NCBI GenBank assembly: GCA_000526435.1
Contig: JAGB01000003.1
Span: 310,001 to 374,000 of the forward strand
Length of the DNA stretch: 64,000 bases
Direction: 5' to 3'
Source of the DNA: Caldicoprobacter oshimai DSM 21659
Lineage (GTDB): Bacteria; Bacillota; Clostridia; Caldicoprobacterales; Caldicoprobacteraceae
The position numbers were made by a program, and so were the translations under genes. The notes beneath the pieces are model-generated. The model was not told the DNA's origin. It made no database searches and was given only the letters and a program-made list of their open reading frames with translations. The first letter of the stretch is position 1. Every line of letters begins with the position of its first letter. Below, in pieces: positions 52,415-61,378 of this stretch.

Positions 52415-53014
52415 GATTACTGCCCCCTCGCGCTCCCCCCGATTTTCTAAATCTATTCCACAAACCAAATTACTGGGCTCCTTTATTTCGTTCCTCGGAT
52501 CCTGTACCTCCACAAGTATACTTACGTAGTACCTTCCTGATTTCGTCTTAACTACTGTAACTGATTTTATCCTCCCTTCAAATCCCCTGTGTAATACCGC
52601 TTTTATCCACTCTTTTATCTTCGGAAGATAAATAAATCCTTCCTCAAAATCCACCCTTATCGTCTCGTTCCCATTTGGAAGTATCTGATTGTTCGTTGTA
52701 TATGACTGCTTATCTTTCTTCTTCTTGAACTTCGACATTCCAAAATGCTTTGGATTCTTGAAATAATCTCTAAAAGCTTTTTCTTGATTTAATTGCACGT
52801 TGGCAAGGGCAAGGCTATCTACCTCCTTCAAAAAAGGATATTCCTTTTTATATTTCGCCGGTGTTACCCTCGGTATTTTTTTGCCCTGCTCCAAAGTTTC
52901 AAGCTTCTCTTCCAGCATCTTGTTCCAAACAAACCTGCAGCATCCAAAAATCTTTTCCAAAAATTCCTTTTGCTTATCTGAAGGATATATCCGATACTTA
53001 TATGCTTTTAACAT
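52400..53014 (-). pseudogene. tnpB: tnpB (OrfB) truncated before the RuvC active site
   Basis: 204 residues from ATG at 53014 (AAGGAG 9 nt upstream), with the expected start MLKAYKYRIYPSDKQKEFLEK split by FGCCRFVWNKMLEE. The wedge and helical parts are normal (FRDYFKNPKHFGMSKFKKKK, TVVKTKSGRYYVSILVEV). The frame reaches NLVCGIDL, where the first catalytic Asp of RuvC-I sits, and then runs into ENRGEREGAVIPSIH and a stop encoded by right-end DNA. A complete TnpB is about 360-400 residues, so the catalytic RuvC-II/III and zinc domains are lost and no RNA-guided nuclease can result. It overlaps tnpA by 17 bp. Confidence 0.9.
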
Positions 53015-53420
53015 AGCCTTTTTCTCCTTGACTTTCAATGTATCTTCTAATTACCTCAACTGGAGCTCCACCGCTTGTCAATAAACAATAGCTTCTTGAC
53101 CAAAAATATTCCTTCCACAATTTCTCTCTAATTTCAGGAAATTCTTTCTTTATCAGCCTTGACGAAGCACTCTTATAGGCATTTATAAATCTTGAAAGTT
53201 GAGTTGTAGGAGTTGCTTTGAATAGGACATGAACATGATCTTTGTCGTAATTCCATTCAACTAAAGTCATGTTGTAGTTTAGTTGAATATACTCAAAGAT
53301 TTCTCTTAGCCTTCTCGAGATTCTTTCATCTATAACATTTCTTCTGTATTTTGTCACCAAAATCAAGTGATAATATAAAAGAAATACTGAATGTTTATTT
53401 GAGTCTAATTTCATTGACAT
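52998..53420 (-). CDS. tnpA: IS200-like Y1 transposase TnpA
   Basis: 140 residues from ATG at 53420 (a second ATG is 2 codons later; the frame is open to 53462 but the extension is unlike the family). Y1 single-strand transposase: beta strands FLLYYHLILVTKYRR, the HUH motif HVHVLF with His 62 and His 64, and the catalytic tyrosine in RRYIESQG (Tyr 127). It is full length with all catalytic residues, so it may still act on its own ends and on related relics. It overlaps the truncated tnpB. Confidence 0.92.
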   Translation of the reverse strand: MSMKLDSNKHSVFLLYYHLILVTKYRRNVIDERISRRLREIFEYIQLNYNMTLVEWNYDKDHVHVLFKATPTTQLSRFINAYKSASSRLIKKEFPEIREKLWKEYFWSRSYCLLTSGGAPVEVIRRYIESQGEKGYVKSI

Positions 53421-53468
53421 CACCAAATATATTAATACCGAAACTGAGTTTCTATCAACCACAATTCA

Positions 53469-53492
53469 TCTCCATCTTCTAGAAGATGGAGA
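53469..53492. repeat. Left-end palindrome of the IS605 element
   Basis: TCTCCATCTTCT immediately followed by its inverse AGAAGATGGAGA: a perfect 24-bp palindrome 50 bp upstream of tnpA, in the place where IS605-group elements have the TnpA recognition hairpin. Confidence 0.85.
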
Positions 53493-53520
53493 CTTCTTGC
53501 GGCAAAGGTGTTAAAAACAA

Positions 53521-53563
53521 AAAAGACCGTCCCCCATCTCTCAATCGATGAGGACGATCTTTT
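53521..53563 (-). terminator. Terminator after rpsR
   Basis: AAAAGACCGTCC (53521-53532) pairs with GGACGATCTTTT (53552-53563) with one mismatch. On the minus strand it is followed by TTTTGTTTTTAA. The IS605 element lies just beyond it. Confidence 0.85.
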
Positions 53564-53571
53564 CTGCATCT

Positions 53572-53817
53572 TTACTCCACAGTGAAAGGCAACAGCGCCA
53601 AGTTGCGCGCCCTCTTAATAGCCACTGTAAGCTGTCTTTGATGCTTAGCGCAGTTCCCGGAAATCCTGCGCGGAAGGATTTTACCTCGCTCGGTCATATA
53701 TTTCTTAAGCCTCTGTATATCCTTGTAGTCTACCTTATCAATTTTATCTAAACAGAAGCTGCAAACTCTCTTTTTATTGCGCCTTCCTCTAGCAGGCTTT
53801 ACCGCATTCTCAACCAT
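53572..53817 (-). CDS. rpsR: 30S ribosomal protein S18
   Basis: 81 residues, basic, with [19 protein letters not shown] near the N-terminus (a CxxC variant that keeps a potential zinc site), then [20 protein letters not shown] and [21 protein letters not shown], all conserved in S18. It binds the small-subunit platform with S6. Last gene of rpsF-ssb-rpsR, 21 bp after ssb, with AAGGAGG before its start. Confidence 0.97.
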   Translation of the reverse strand: MVENAVKPARGRRNKKRVCSFCLDKIDKVDYKDIQRLKKYMTERGKILPRRISGNCAKHQRQLTVAIKRARNLALLPFTVE

Positions 53818-53838
53818 CCACCTTTACCTCCTTCCACT

Positions 53839-54279
53839 TTAGAATGGAAGCTCATCCTCTTCTCCTTCAATGTATTGGAAACCAGCAGGGGCATCCTCGT
53901 ATTCTTGCTGCGAGTGCGACAGGTCATCAAACGGCACCGCACTCCTATCCATCCCAGAACTATCGCGATCCAGAAATACCACTTCATCCGCTACCACTTC
54001 AGTCACATAGCGCCGCTGTCCATCGCGCCCCTCGTAGTTGCGGGTCTGAATCCTTCCCGAGACGGCTACCAATCTGCCCTTACTGAGATATTTAGCGCAT
54101 GTTTCGGCCAACCCCCGCCATACCACAATAGGAATAAAGTCGGCTTCACGCTCCCCTTGCTGGTTAGTAAAATTCCTGTTTACCGCCAGGAAAAAAGTCG
54201 TTACCGCAACGCCGCTAGGGAGGTACCGAATCTCCGGGTCTTTGGTTAAACGCCCAATCAACACAACCTTGTTTAACAA
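53839..54279 (-). CDS. ssb: Single-stranded DNA-binding protein
   Basis: 146 residues. The N-terminal OB fold (about 1-108) begins [20 protein letters not shown] and continues [20 protein letters not shown]. The short acidic tail ends EEDELPF, the conserved tip used to recruit replication and repair partners. It sits between rpsF and rpsR, as in most Firmicutes. It acts at replication forks and in recombination, and is a functional neighbour of RadA. Confidence 0.97.
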   Translation of the reverse strand: MLNKVVLIGRLTKDPEIRYLPSGVAVTTFFLAVNRNFTNQQGEREADFIPIVVWRGLAETCAKYLSKGRLVAVSGRIQTRNYEGRDGQRRYVTEVVADEVVFLDRDSSGMDRSAVPFDDLSHSQQEYEDAPAGFQYIEGEEDELPF

Positions 54280-54298
54280 TTTTTACACCCACTTTCTA

Positions 54299-54592
54299 CT
54301 ATTCGTCCTCCCGGACAATCAAATAGCGGATGACCTCATCTGTGATCTTATACACGCGTTCCAGTTCCTGTGGGACAGAAGGCCCTGCAGTAAAATTCAT
54401 GAGCACATAATAACCCTCTCTGAAATGGTTGATGGGATAGGCCAGCTTTCTCTTGCCCCACTCGTCCACCTTTTCCACCTGTCCGCCCTGTTCAGCGATG
54501 AGATTTGAAAATTTCTGGACAGTCTGTTTAATGGCCTCTTCTTCCAGATCAGGGCGGAGCACATACATGGTCTCGTACTTCCTTATCCTCAT
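54299..54592 (-). CDS. rpsF: 30S ribosomal protein S6
   Basis: 97 residues: [18 protein letters not shown] at the start, [19 protein letters not shown] in the middle and [11 protein letters not shown], all conserved in S6. It pairs with S18 on the platform. It has AAAGGAGGTG upstream and a strong promoter (54684-54712). First gene of rpsF-ssb-rpsR. Confidence 0.97.
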   Translation of the reverse strand: MRIRKYETMYVLRPDLEEEAIKQTVQKFSNLIAEQGGQVEKVDEWGKRKLAYPINHFREGYYVLMNFTAGPSVPQELERVYKITDEVIRYLIVREDE

Positions 54593-54683
54593 CCGGCTTC
54601 ACCTCCTTTTGGACTTTGGCCCTGCCTCAAAGCAGAGCAAGGATGCAGCATGTATACTGCTTTTCCAACTTTTCATCATTTGC

Positions 54684-54712
54684 ATTATATCACCGTCCTG
54701 GGCTAAATGCAA
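54684..54712 (-). promoter_or_regulatory. Promoter of rpsF-ssb-rpsR
   Basis: Minus strand TTGCAT (54707-54712), 17 bp, TATAAT (54684-54689), giving a leader of about 85 nt. Confidence 0.82.
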
Positions 54713-54749
54713 CAAAAAAGTTTATCTCCTCCGCGTTGTAAAAAATTTA

Positions 54750-55673
54750 CTATGAATTGGGGTCCAGAACATCCCTCAGGGCATCGCCAAAAAGGTTAAA
54801 ACCCAGTACTACCAGCATGATCATAAGCCCTGGAAAAAACGAGATCCACGGCGCCTGATCAAGCAGCCCCTTACCGCTGTCTAAAATAACCCCCCAGCTG
54901 GGCTCAGGCGGTTGAGCCCCCAATCCCAAAAAACTTAAGGAAGCTTCTATCACAATGGCCTTGGGCAATTCCAAAGTCGCCATAACAATCACAGGTGCCA
55001 ATGCATTGGGAAGCATGTGCCTGAATATTATTCTGGCATCGCTCATGCCAAGGATGCGAGCGGCTTGAACAAATTCCCGCTCCCTCAACGAGAGGAACTG
55101 GCCCCTTACCACCCTGCAGTATCCTGCCCAGCTCGCAAGGGCAATGGCTATTATCACGTTTTCAACCCCTGTCCCCAGGGCAGCAATAAAGGCTATGGCC
55201 AAAAGCGTAGTGGGAAACGACCAGGCAATATCGGTTATAGAAGTGATGATATAATCCACAACTCCCCCGTAATATCCGGCCAAGGCCCCCAGCACCGTAC
55301 CTATCACCAGCGAAATTCCCACCGCCACAAATGCCACCCTTAGCGATATCCGCGCTCCGTAAACTATTCTGCTGAATATATCCCTGCCAAACTCGTCTGT
55401 ACCAAACAGATGCTCAGCGGAAGGAGGCTGCAGCACAGCCGAAATATCAGGCTTATCATACTCGTACGGTGCCAGCCAGGATGCGAATACCGCCGTACAG
55501 ACAAACAACAAGATGATCACCGCTCCAAATACAGCTCCTTTATGCTTGAAAAGCTTTGCAACGAAATCGGCAAAGGGCTTCCGCGCTTTTTCCTCTCTTA
55601 CTTCCAAAGCCTGCTGCTCAATCCATTCATTTTCAATGTACACTCCTCCATTTCTGCTCTGAGGCGCAATCAT
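54750..55673 (-). CDS. Peptide ABC transporter permease, DppC/OppC type
   Basis: 307 residues. An OppC_N segment with the first membrane helix (about 45-65) precedes a BPD_transp_1 domain with five helices and the EAA-type loop EFVQAARILGMSDARIIFRHMLPNA, broken at GMSD, that contacts the ATPases. YDKPDISAVLQPPSAEHLFGTDEFGRD is typical of the family. It forms the channel with the DppB-like protein. Last gene of the operon; no good terminator is visible before the rpsF promoter. Confidence 0.93.
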   Translation of the reverse strand: MIAPQSRNGGVYIENEWIEQQALEVREEKARKPFADFVAKLFKHKGAVFGAVIILLFVCTAVFASWLAPYEYDKPDISAVLQPPSAEHLFGTDEFGRDIFSRIVYGARISLRVAFVAVGISLVIGTVLGALAGYYGGVVDYIITSITDIAWSFPTTLLAIAFIAALGTGVENVIIAIALASWAGYCRVVRGQFLSLREREFVQAARILGMSDARIIFRHMLPNALAPVIVMATLELPKAIVIEASLSFLGLGAQPPEPSWGVILDSGKGLLDQAPWISFFPGLMIMLVVLGFNLFGDALRDVLDPNS

Positions 55674-55700
55674 CCCTCATATCACCTTCTTTCGGCAAGA

Positions 55701-56621
55701 TTAACTGTATCTTATCCTGGGGTCCACAATGGCATACAGTATATCTGCCAAAATGTTGGCCAGAATTATTGAGGAAGTCAGCACTATCATAGAGCCCTGG
55801 ACAACGGGATAGTCCCGCGCCAGTATAGAATCTACCATCAATCGGCCTATCCCTGGAATGCTGAATATGATCTCAAGGGCAACCGACCCGCCAATGATCC
55901 ATCCCAGCCTAAGACCCATAAGCGTGATAACTGGAATCAGGGCGTTTTTGAGCGCATGCCTATAAATCACCACTTTTTCCAAAAGCCCCTTGCTCCTGGC
56001 GGTTCTCACGTAATCCTGCTTCAAAACCTCCAGCATGCTTGACCTTACCATCCTTGCTGTTATGGCCGCATTGGTCAATCCAATGGCAAAGCTGGGAAGT
56101 ATGAGGTGCCGTATGGTCCCGTAGCCCGAAATGGGGAACCATCTTAACTTATAAGCAAAAAAGTACATGAGCAGCATGCCAAGCCAGAATGTGGGAATGG
56201 CTGTCCCCAGCAGAGTGCCTGACATACACAAATAATCCACCATGGTATTCTTCTTTACTGCAGCTATCACTCCTGCCGGAATGGCAATTAAGAAGGTTAT
56301 CAAAAACCCCAGCAGGCCGATCTCCAGCGTGACAGGTAGTCTTTCTTTAATCATCTCTATTACCGGCCGCTCCTGAAGAATGGAAACGCCTAAATCACCT
56401 TCAATTACGCTCTTCATAAACCTCAAATACTGTATAATGAACGGCTGATCTAGACCGTACTTCCGCCTTATGCTCTCATAAACCTCGGGCGTTACGTTGG
56501 GCCCAGCAATCCGGGACACCGGATCCCCTGGGGCAAAGTAAAATATCGAAAAAACGATGAGAGTCATGACTGTGACTACTGGTATCATCAAAACTATTCT
56601 TTTTACAATGTATTTCAGCAT
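55701..56621 (-). CDS. Peptide ABC transporter permease, DppB/OppB type
   Basis: 306 residues, six predicted membrane helices. It starts MLKYIVKRIVLMIPVVTVMT and has the APGDPVSRIAG and VRSSMLEVLKQDYVRTARSKG (EAA loop) blocks and GGSVALEIIFSIPGIGRL near the end, all family hallmarks. It pairs with the DppC-like permease 27 bp downstream. A 260-bp gap separates it from the binding-protein gene, with a long hairpin near the latter's stop. Confidence 0.94.
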   Translation of the reverse strand: MLKYIVKRIVLMIPVVTVMTLIVFSIFYFAPGDPVSRIAGPNVTPEVYESIRRKYGLDQPFIIQYLRFMKSVIEGDLGVSILQERPVIEMIKERLPVTLEIGLLGFLITFLIAIPAGVIAAVKKNTMVDYLCMSGTLLGTAIPTFWLGMLLMYFFAYKLRWFPISGYGTIRHLILPSFAIGLTNAAITARMVRSSMLEVLKQDYVRTARSKGLLEKVVIYRHALKNALIPVITLMGLRLGWIIGGSVALEIIFSIPGIGRLMVDSILARDYPVVQGSMIVLTSSIILANILADILYAIVDPRIRYS

Positions 56622-56838
56622 AATCTACACTCCCCGGATTTTTTGTGTGATAACAAGCATTAATAGCAATATCATCAGCTGATAGAGCGACTTACTGTAC
56701 TTTTGCACCTTTTCTGCCTCCAACCCGTATTGGGGCTTCACAGTTTGCCTGTCACTATATAAATAAACCAGTAATCCTTTGTTGAGGTCACCAATGTTCA
56801 TCATGCCATACTTACTTTTTAATACTTACGAAAGATAT

Positions 56839-56879
56839 GGATTTGGCGAGAATTTGTAGTATGCATTCTCACCAAATCC
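56839..56879 (-). other. Intercistronic hairpin after the binding-protein gene
   Basis: GGATTTGGCGAGAAT (56839-56853) pairs with ATTCTCACCAAATCC (56865-56879), one mismatch position replaced by wobble on the RNA. It starts 2 bp after the solute-binding protein stop and lacks a T-run. It may protect the upstream mRNA 3' end and so favour the binding protein over the permeases, as known in other ABC operons; this is inference. Confidence 0.7.
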
Positions 56880-56881
56880 CC

Positions 56882-58456
56882 TTACTCTACCTCGATGTCA
56901 AATCCATCGTTGTACTGCAGCATCCAAGGATGATATTTGAAGTTTTTCACTTCCTTGCGCACCGCGATTATCTGCATGGGCACGTAAATGGGCGCCCACA
57001 CGGCTTGCTCGATCAAGTAACGCTGTACCTCCTTGTACGCCTCGGCCCTTTCAGCCCAGGTCGGCCTTCTAGCCGCATACATGATGAGCTCATCAGTTTT
57101 TGGGTCCCTCCATCTCGAATGGTTTGGATACGGGAAGCGCTCCGAAAGCAAGAACCAGTCAAGTATATCTGCATTTGGCCAGCTGTACTCCCTTATAAAC
57201 AGTTCCTGCTTGCCTTCCTTAAGCATATCGGTATAGCTGGCAGAGTCATACAGCTGAATCTTGGTTTCTATACCCACTTCTTTGAGCTGTCGCTGGATAA
57301 TCTCGGCCAGCTTGCTGCTCTTGGATGAATTGTCGGCCGAAAGGGTTGCCTTGAATCCATTAGGATAACCTGCTTCGGCCAACAGCTGCCTGGCCTTTTC
57401 GGGATTATACTCATAAGCCAGTTCGCGGCTTTCCTCAAGGTACTCGTCTTTGAGAGCAGGGGGTAGATACCCATACGCCACCTCTCCAATCCCCCTGAAG
57501 ACAAACTGTATGATTTCCTCCCTGTTCAAAGCGTGGTTTATGGCCCTGCGAACCCTCACGTCATTAAAGGGTTCCTTGTCAGTAGCATAGGCAAGATATC
57601 CCAGCTTTGTGGCCGGTTCCTTGTAAACCGTAATATCAGGATTTTTTTCCAGCTTTTCCACATAGGTTTCGGGAACATTCCTGAGTATGTGAATGCCTCC
57701 CGTCTCAAGCTCCATGATCCTGGAACTTTCATCGGGTATAACTTTCAAGATTATCTTGTCGATGAGGGCCGGTCCCCTGTTGGACATCCACTCGGGGCCC
57801 CAGTTGTAATCCTCGTTTTTGACTAGGACCGTCCTGTCTCCCGGAATCCACTCCTCCAGCTTGTAAGGCCCTGTACCTATCACGATCTTTTTACCATAAT
57901 CGTCGCCGTATTTCTCATACGCATTGGCAGGATGTATGCCGGCAGCGGTGTTGGAGAGATTGAACAAAAGATTGGGAAACGGATAATTCAGGATTATCCT
58001 CACCGTGTGGTCGTCAACAACCTCAACTTCCTTTATGGCTTCTAGATCAGCTCTGAAAGGCGAACCCGTTGCCGGGTCTTTTATGGTATCAATAGTCCAT
58101 TTAACGTCATGGGCCGTAAAATCCGAGCCGTCGTGGAACTTTACGCCCTTTCTCAGATAAAAGGTCCATACCAAACCGTCTTCCGATACCTCCCATCGCT
58201 CAGCCAATCCCGGCCGATAGCCAAACTCATAGTCTCTGCTGACAAGCCTGTCATGTATATAAATTAGGGCATCGGAATACCACGCCGTCTTTATGGTATC
58301 CAGAAGCTCGGCATCCCTGTCAAAGCCAATGACTAGGACCTTCTCGGAAGCTTTGGTATCAGCCTTCTTGGAACACCCTGCCACAGCGCTCAGCAAAAAC
58401 ACGCCCAATAAAAGCAACGCTACAATTTTCCTCAATGCCTTTTTCACTCTGCTCAT
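56882..58456 (-). CDS. Peptide ABC transporter substrate-binding lipoprotein (SBP_bac_5)
   Basis: 524 residues. The lipoprotein signal MSRVKKALRKIVALLLLGVF ends in LSAVAGC with the lipidated Cys 28. The mature part has the family signature RYEFGYRPGLAERWEVSEDGLVWTF as GYRPGLAERWEVSEDG, followed by YLRKGVKFHDGSDFTAHDV, and a later ALNREEIIQFVFRG block. It belongs to the family 5 binding proteins, which carry di- and oligopeptides, nickel or some oligosaccharides; peptide is the likeliest because of the paired ATPases. Third gene of the operon. Confidence 0.92.
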   Translation of the reverse strand: MSRVKKALRKIVALLLLGVFLLSAVAGCSKKADTKASEKVLVIGFDRDAELLDTIKTAWYSDALIYIHDRLVSRDYEFGYRPGLAERWEVSEDGLVWTFYLRKGVKFHDGSDFTAHDVKWTIDTIKDPATGSPFRADLEAIKEVEVVDDHTVRIILNYPFPNLLFNLSNTAAGIHPANAYEKYGDDYGKKIVIGTGPYKLEEWIPGDRTVLVKNEDYNWGPEWMSNRGPALIDKIILKVIPDESSRIMELETGGIHILRNVPETYVEKLEKNPDITVYKEPATKLGYLAYATDKEPFNDVRVRRAINHALNREEIIQFVFRGIGEVAYGYLPPALKDEYLEESRELAYEYNPEKARQLLAEAGYPNGFKATLSADNSSKSSKLAEIIQRQLKEVGIETKIQLYDSASYTDMLKEGKQELFIREYSWPNADILDWFLLSERFPYPNHSRWRDPKTDELIMYAARRPTWAERAEAYKEVQRYLIEQAVWAPIYVPMQIIAVRKEVKNFKYHPWMLQYNDGFDIEVE

Positions 58457-58541
58457 CCCTCCTTATTGATTTTTGTTGTTATAAAAATTTTTTATGCCTT
58501 CACCCCGTTTGGTTTTGGCAACACTCTGCACAAAGCATCTT

Positions 58542-59513
58542 TTAGCAAAGATGACAGGCCACAAAATGCCGGTTGCCTACCAGCTTTATTGGCGGCTCAA
58601 TCTCGCTGCACTGTTTTGTAGCGTATTTGCATCTGGTGCTGAACCTGCATCCCGTCGGGGGATTGACCGGATTGGGCACTTCTCCCTCCAGCACCAGCTT
58701 TTTTCTCTTTTGACCAGGCTTCAGAACGGGTATGACCGAGAGCAGGGCTTTCGAGTAGGGATGCAGTGGTTCTCTGAACAAATCTTCTGCAGGCGCCATC
58801 TCCACAATCTTGCCAAGATACATCACCGCCACACGGTCGCTGATGTGCCTGACCACCCGCAAGTCATGAGATATGAATAAATAAGACAGCTTTAAACGTT
58901 CCTTAAGCTCCATGAGGAGGTTTATGATCTGGGCCTGAATGGACACATCAAGGGCTGATACCGGCTCATCGCATATCAGCAGTTTGGGATTGACGGCCAG
59001 AGCCCGTGCAATTACCACCCTTTGCCGCTGTCCTCCGCTGAACTCATGGGGATACTTGTCCATATCTTCTTTTCTAAGCCCCACCATATCAAACAACTCT
59101 TCAACCCTCTCTCTTCGCTTAACACCATCTTTCATCCCGTGAACAAGAAGAACCTCATCCACAGCATCACCTACTGCCTTCCTCGGGTTCAAAGATGCAA
59201 ATGGGTCCTGAAATATGAGCTGCATATGCTTGTATACCTGCCTGAGCTGCTTTTTGTTAAAGCGCGTTATATTTTGCCCTTCGAAAAATATCTCCCCTTC
59301 TGTAGGCTCCAGCAACCGCATAATAGTACGCCCTGTGGTGGATTTACCGCATCCACTTTCTCCAACCAGGCCCAGCGTCTCCCCATACCCTATATGAAAA
59401 TCAACCCCATCCACCGCTCTCACGTATTCCATGGCCTTGCCCAGCAAGCCCTTTTTAAACGGAAAATATTTTTTCAAACCTTTTACTTCTAAAATATTTG
59501 CAGTCACGACCAT
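58542..59513 (-). CDS. Peptide ABC transporter ATPase, DppF/OppF type
   Basis: 323 residues. Walker [10 protein letters not shown] (51-59), Q-loop in [16 protein letters not shown] signature [15 protein letters not shown], Walker [14 protein letters not shown] and H-loop FISHDLRVV. The C-terminal oligo_HPY region has [21 protein letters not shown] with cysteines that may hold an iron-sulfur cluster, as in related proteins. It pairs with the DppD-like ATPase encoded 190 bp upstream. Confidence 0.94.
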   Translation of the reverse strand: MVVTANILEVKGLKKYFPFKKGLLGKAMEYVRAVDGVDFHIGYGETLGLVGESGCGKSTTGRTIMRLLEPTEGEIFFEGQNITRFNKKQLRQVYKHMQLIFQDPFASLNPRKAVGDAVDEVLLVHGMKDGVKRRERVEELFDMVGLRKEDMDKYPHEFSGGQRQRVVIARALAVNPKLLICDEPVSALDVSIQAQIINLLMELKERLKLSYLFISHDLRVVRHISDRVAVMYLGKIVEMAPAEDLFREPLHPYSKALLSVIPVLKPGQKRKKLVLEGEVPNPVNPPTGCRFSTRCKYATKQCSEIEPPIKLVGNRHFVACHLC

Positions 59514-59703
59514 ACCTCCATATTTCGCTTAACTTCTCTTCATTTAGTGCAAATAGCCGGTTTTCTCAAGCACAAGCACTTAAAGTAATGTTCTTTATAA
59601 AGCAATTAGATTTCTTGTTTAATCTCTAGAGTAGCACCTCTGCCTTCTCTTTATCTATTCTATAGCTTTCTATAGCTGCACATCTGCGCATGCTGCCAAA
59701 ACT

Positions 59704-60678
59704 TTACGCGTAATTCCAGCAACGCACAAGGCTGGAACCCACCTGCATCAAGGGCGGCTCATCGACCATGCACTCAGCCCTTACATATTCACATCTGCTT
59801 TTAAATCTGCAGCCCACCTTTATCTCATCGGGCAACGGAACCACCCCTTTTATCTCCTTAAGCCTTTGGCCTCTGGGCAAATCTATGTCTGGAATAGTCT
59901 CGAGCAAGCCTTGCGTATAGGGATGTTTTGGGTTGTTAAAAATGGAGTGTACGTCTGCCTGCTCGAGGATCCTGCCTGAATACATTACAGCCACCTTGTC
60001 GGCTATCTCGGCTACAACCCCCAGGTCATGGGTTATCATGATGACCGATGACCCAAACCTCTCTTTCAGCTCGTTTATCAGCTCTAGTATCTGCGCCTCA
60101 ATGGTTACATCCAACGCCGTTGTGGGCTCGTCTGCAATAAGCAGTTCGGGATTGCATGCCAGCGCCATTGCAATCATAACCCTCTGCCTCATACCGCCGC
60201 TCAGCTGATGGGGATACTGCTTTATCCGCTTTTCGGGGAGCGGAATTTTAACCATCCTGAGCATTTCTATAGCTCTTTCTAAAGCCTCTTTTTTGGAAAC
60301 ATTTTGATGCTGCATGATAACTTCAGAAATCTGATAGCCTACAGTGAATACAGGATTCAAAGATGTCATAGGTTCCTGGAATATCATGGATATGTCGTTG
60401 CCTCGAATCTTCCTCATCTCTTCATTGGTTTTGTCCAAAAGATTTTCTCCTTTAAACCAAATCTCGCCTCTCACTATTCTAGCCGGGGGACTTGGTAGCA
60501 ATCTCATAATGGAAAGCGCGGTTACGCTCTTGCCGCATCCCGATTCTCCAACTAAGCCCAGCGTCTCCCCTCTTGAAACTGAAAAACTCACCCCATCAAC
60601 TGCAGGAACTATTCGTGTATCCATATAAAAGTGAACGGCTAAATCGTTTATCCTGAGAATTTGCTCATTCAATAACAT
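59704..60678 (-). CDS. Peptide ABC transporter ATPase, DppD/OppD type
   Basis: 324 residues. Walker [10 protein letters not shown] (44-52), [15 protein letters not shown] signature, Walker [15 protein letters not shown]-loop MITHDLGVV, and C-terminal [16 protein letters not shown] cysteines as in its partner. First gene of dppD-dppF-dppA-dppB-dppC type operon. ATG at 60678 follows a GGGGGGG run. The c-di-AMP riboswitch lies about 320 bp upstream with dyads between them. Confidence 0.94.
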   Translation of the reverse strand: MLLNEQILRINDLAVHFYMDTRIVPAVDGVSFSVSRGETLGLVGESGCGKSVTALSIMRLLPSPPARIVRGEIWFKGENLLDKTNEEMRKIRGNDISMIFQEPMTSLNPVFTVGYQISEVIMQHQNVSKKEALERAIEMLRMVKIPLPEKRIKQYPHQLSGGMRQRVMIAMALACNPELLIADEPTTALDVTIEAQILELINELKERFGSSVIMITHDLGVVAEIADKVAVMYSGRILEQADVHSIFNNPKHPYTQGLLETIPDIDLPRGQRLKEIKGVVPLPDEIKVGCRFKSRCEYVRAECMVDEPPLMQVGSSLVRCWNYA

Positions 60679-60990
60679 CCCCCCCCTTGGCTAAAGAAAA
60701 TTTATTACAAAATTTACGTAAATTTCTAAGACGGCAAGTAAATTAGGTAAATGAAGCTGACATTAATAAAGTATAGAACTATTAAAAACAGAACTATTAA
60801 AATTTGTATCTTAAACTAAAAATCTATACATAAATTATTTATGTATGAAATAATGAGCTAAAACAGGGAGGTGCGCATTTTAGCTTTGGGAACGCTCATA
60901 AAATAGCACTGCTAATTCATTAAAGTACCGTTACAAATTTAACAATGACCTCTATTGGAATTTAAAGCGATAAGATATTTAGTGCAGAAA
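60679..60990 (-). promoter_or_regulatory. Region between riboswitch and peptide operon, with dyads and direct repeats
   Basis: No gene. A perfect 16-bp palindrome AAATTTACGTAAATTT lies at 60710-60725, about 32 bp before the start codon. ATACATAAA / TTTATGTAT (60826-60834 with 60838-60846) is a second dyad. AGAACTATTAAAA occurs twice (60775-60787 and 60790-60802). These look like operator sites for one or more regulators, so an additional promoter inside this stretch is likely. Nothing identifies the regulator. Confidence 0.5.
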
Positions 60991-60995
60991 AATTA

Positions 60996-61201
60996 AAAAG
61001 CCATGGGGAGACCCACAGCTTTTAAGTGCAAAAACGCTACCGAAGCTATCAATCTCCCCTTACCACGCTTACGGGGTTAGCTGACGGGTTCGGGCCTAAG
61101 GGTGTAGCCCTACACCTTTCAGCATAAGCCTTTACAGCCTGCCTAAAGGTGATTCACCCCAAGTAATTGGGTCCCCCGCTTCTTTTTGCAAAGAATTCAG
61201 C
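60996..61201 (-). ncRNA. ydaO/yuaA-type c-di-AMP riboswitch with terminator
   Basis: Minus strand contains the conserved landmarks of the ydaO aptamer in order: GCGGGGGACCCAATTAC, TTGGGGTGAATCACC, GGCCCGAACCCGTCAGCTAA, CCCCGTAAGCGTGG, and closing P1 pairing GCAAAAA (61193-61200) with TTTTTGC (61028-61034). A 12-bp terminator hairpin (60996-61008 with 61013-61023) follows, with TTTAATTTTT beyond it. It points at the peptide transporter operon starting at 60678. In known examples c-di-AMP binding favours termination. Assignment rests on recognised consensus; the target operon is inferred from order and strand. Confidence 0.9.
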
Positions 61202-61378
61202 GCTCCAGATTGAAAGCCTTCAAGCTCTTAACCTATTCAATTCAACCGACTGAACCCATAATATGAAAGTCACGTTTGGGCTTATACACCCATTTCTACT
61301 ATACCATAAGTTGCCTTTCATTGCAAGAAAAAATTTTATTAAATCGGTCGCCAGCACACCAAAATGTAGTCTTTTACT

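Larger units (their letters stand above)
52385..53500 (-). mobile_element. IS200/IS605-family element with truncated tnpB
   Basis: Contains tnpA (intact by reading) and a tnpB that ends inside RuvC-I. The left end has a perfect 24-bp palindrome (TCTCCATCTTCT-AGAAGATGGAGA, 53469-53492) and the right end a palindrome CCCTCAAT-GA-ATTGAGGG (52397-52414). It lies between the rpsR terminator and the deleted TnpB element. The tnpB frame is joined directly to right-end sequence, so a deletion removed its 3' half. Confidence 0.8.

Noticed and set aside
60996-61201. 6S RNA or tmRNA
   Set aside because: The blocks GGGGGACCC, GGGGTGAATC and CCGTCAGCTAA are those of a ydaO-type riboswitch, with a terminator directly after.
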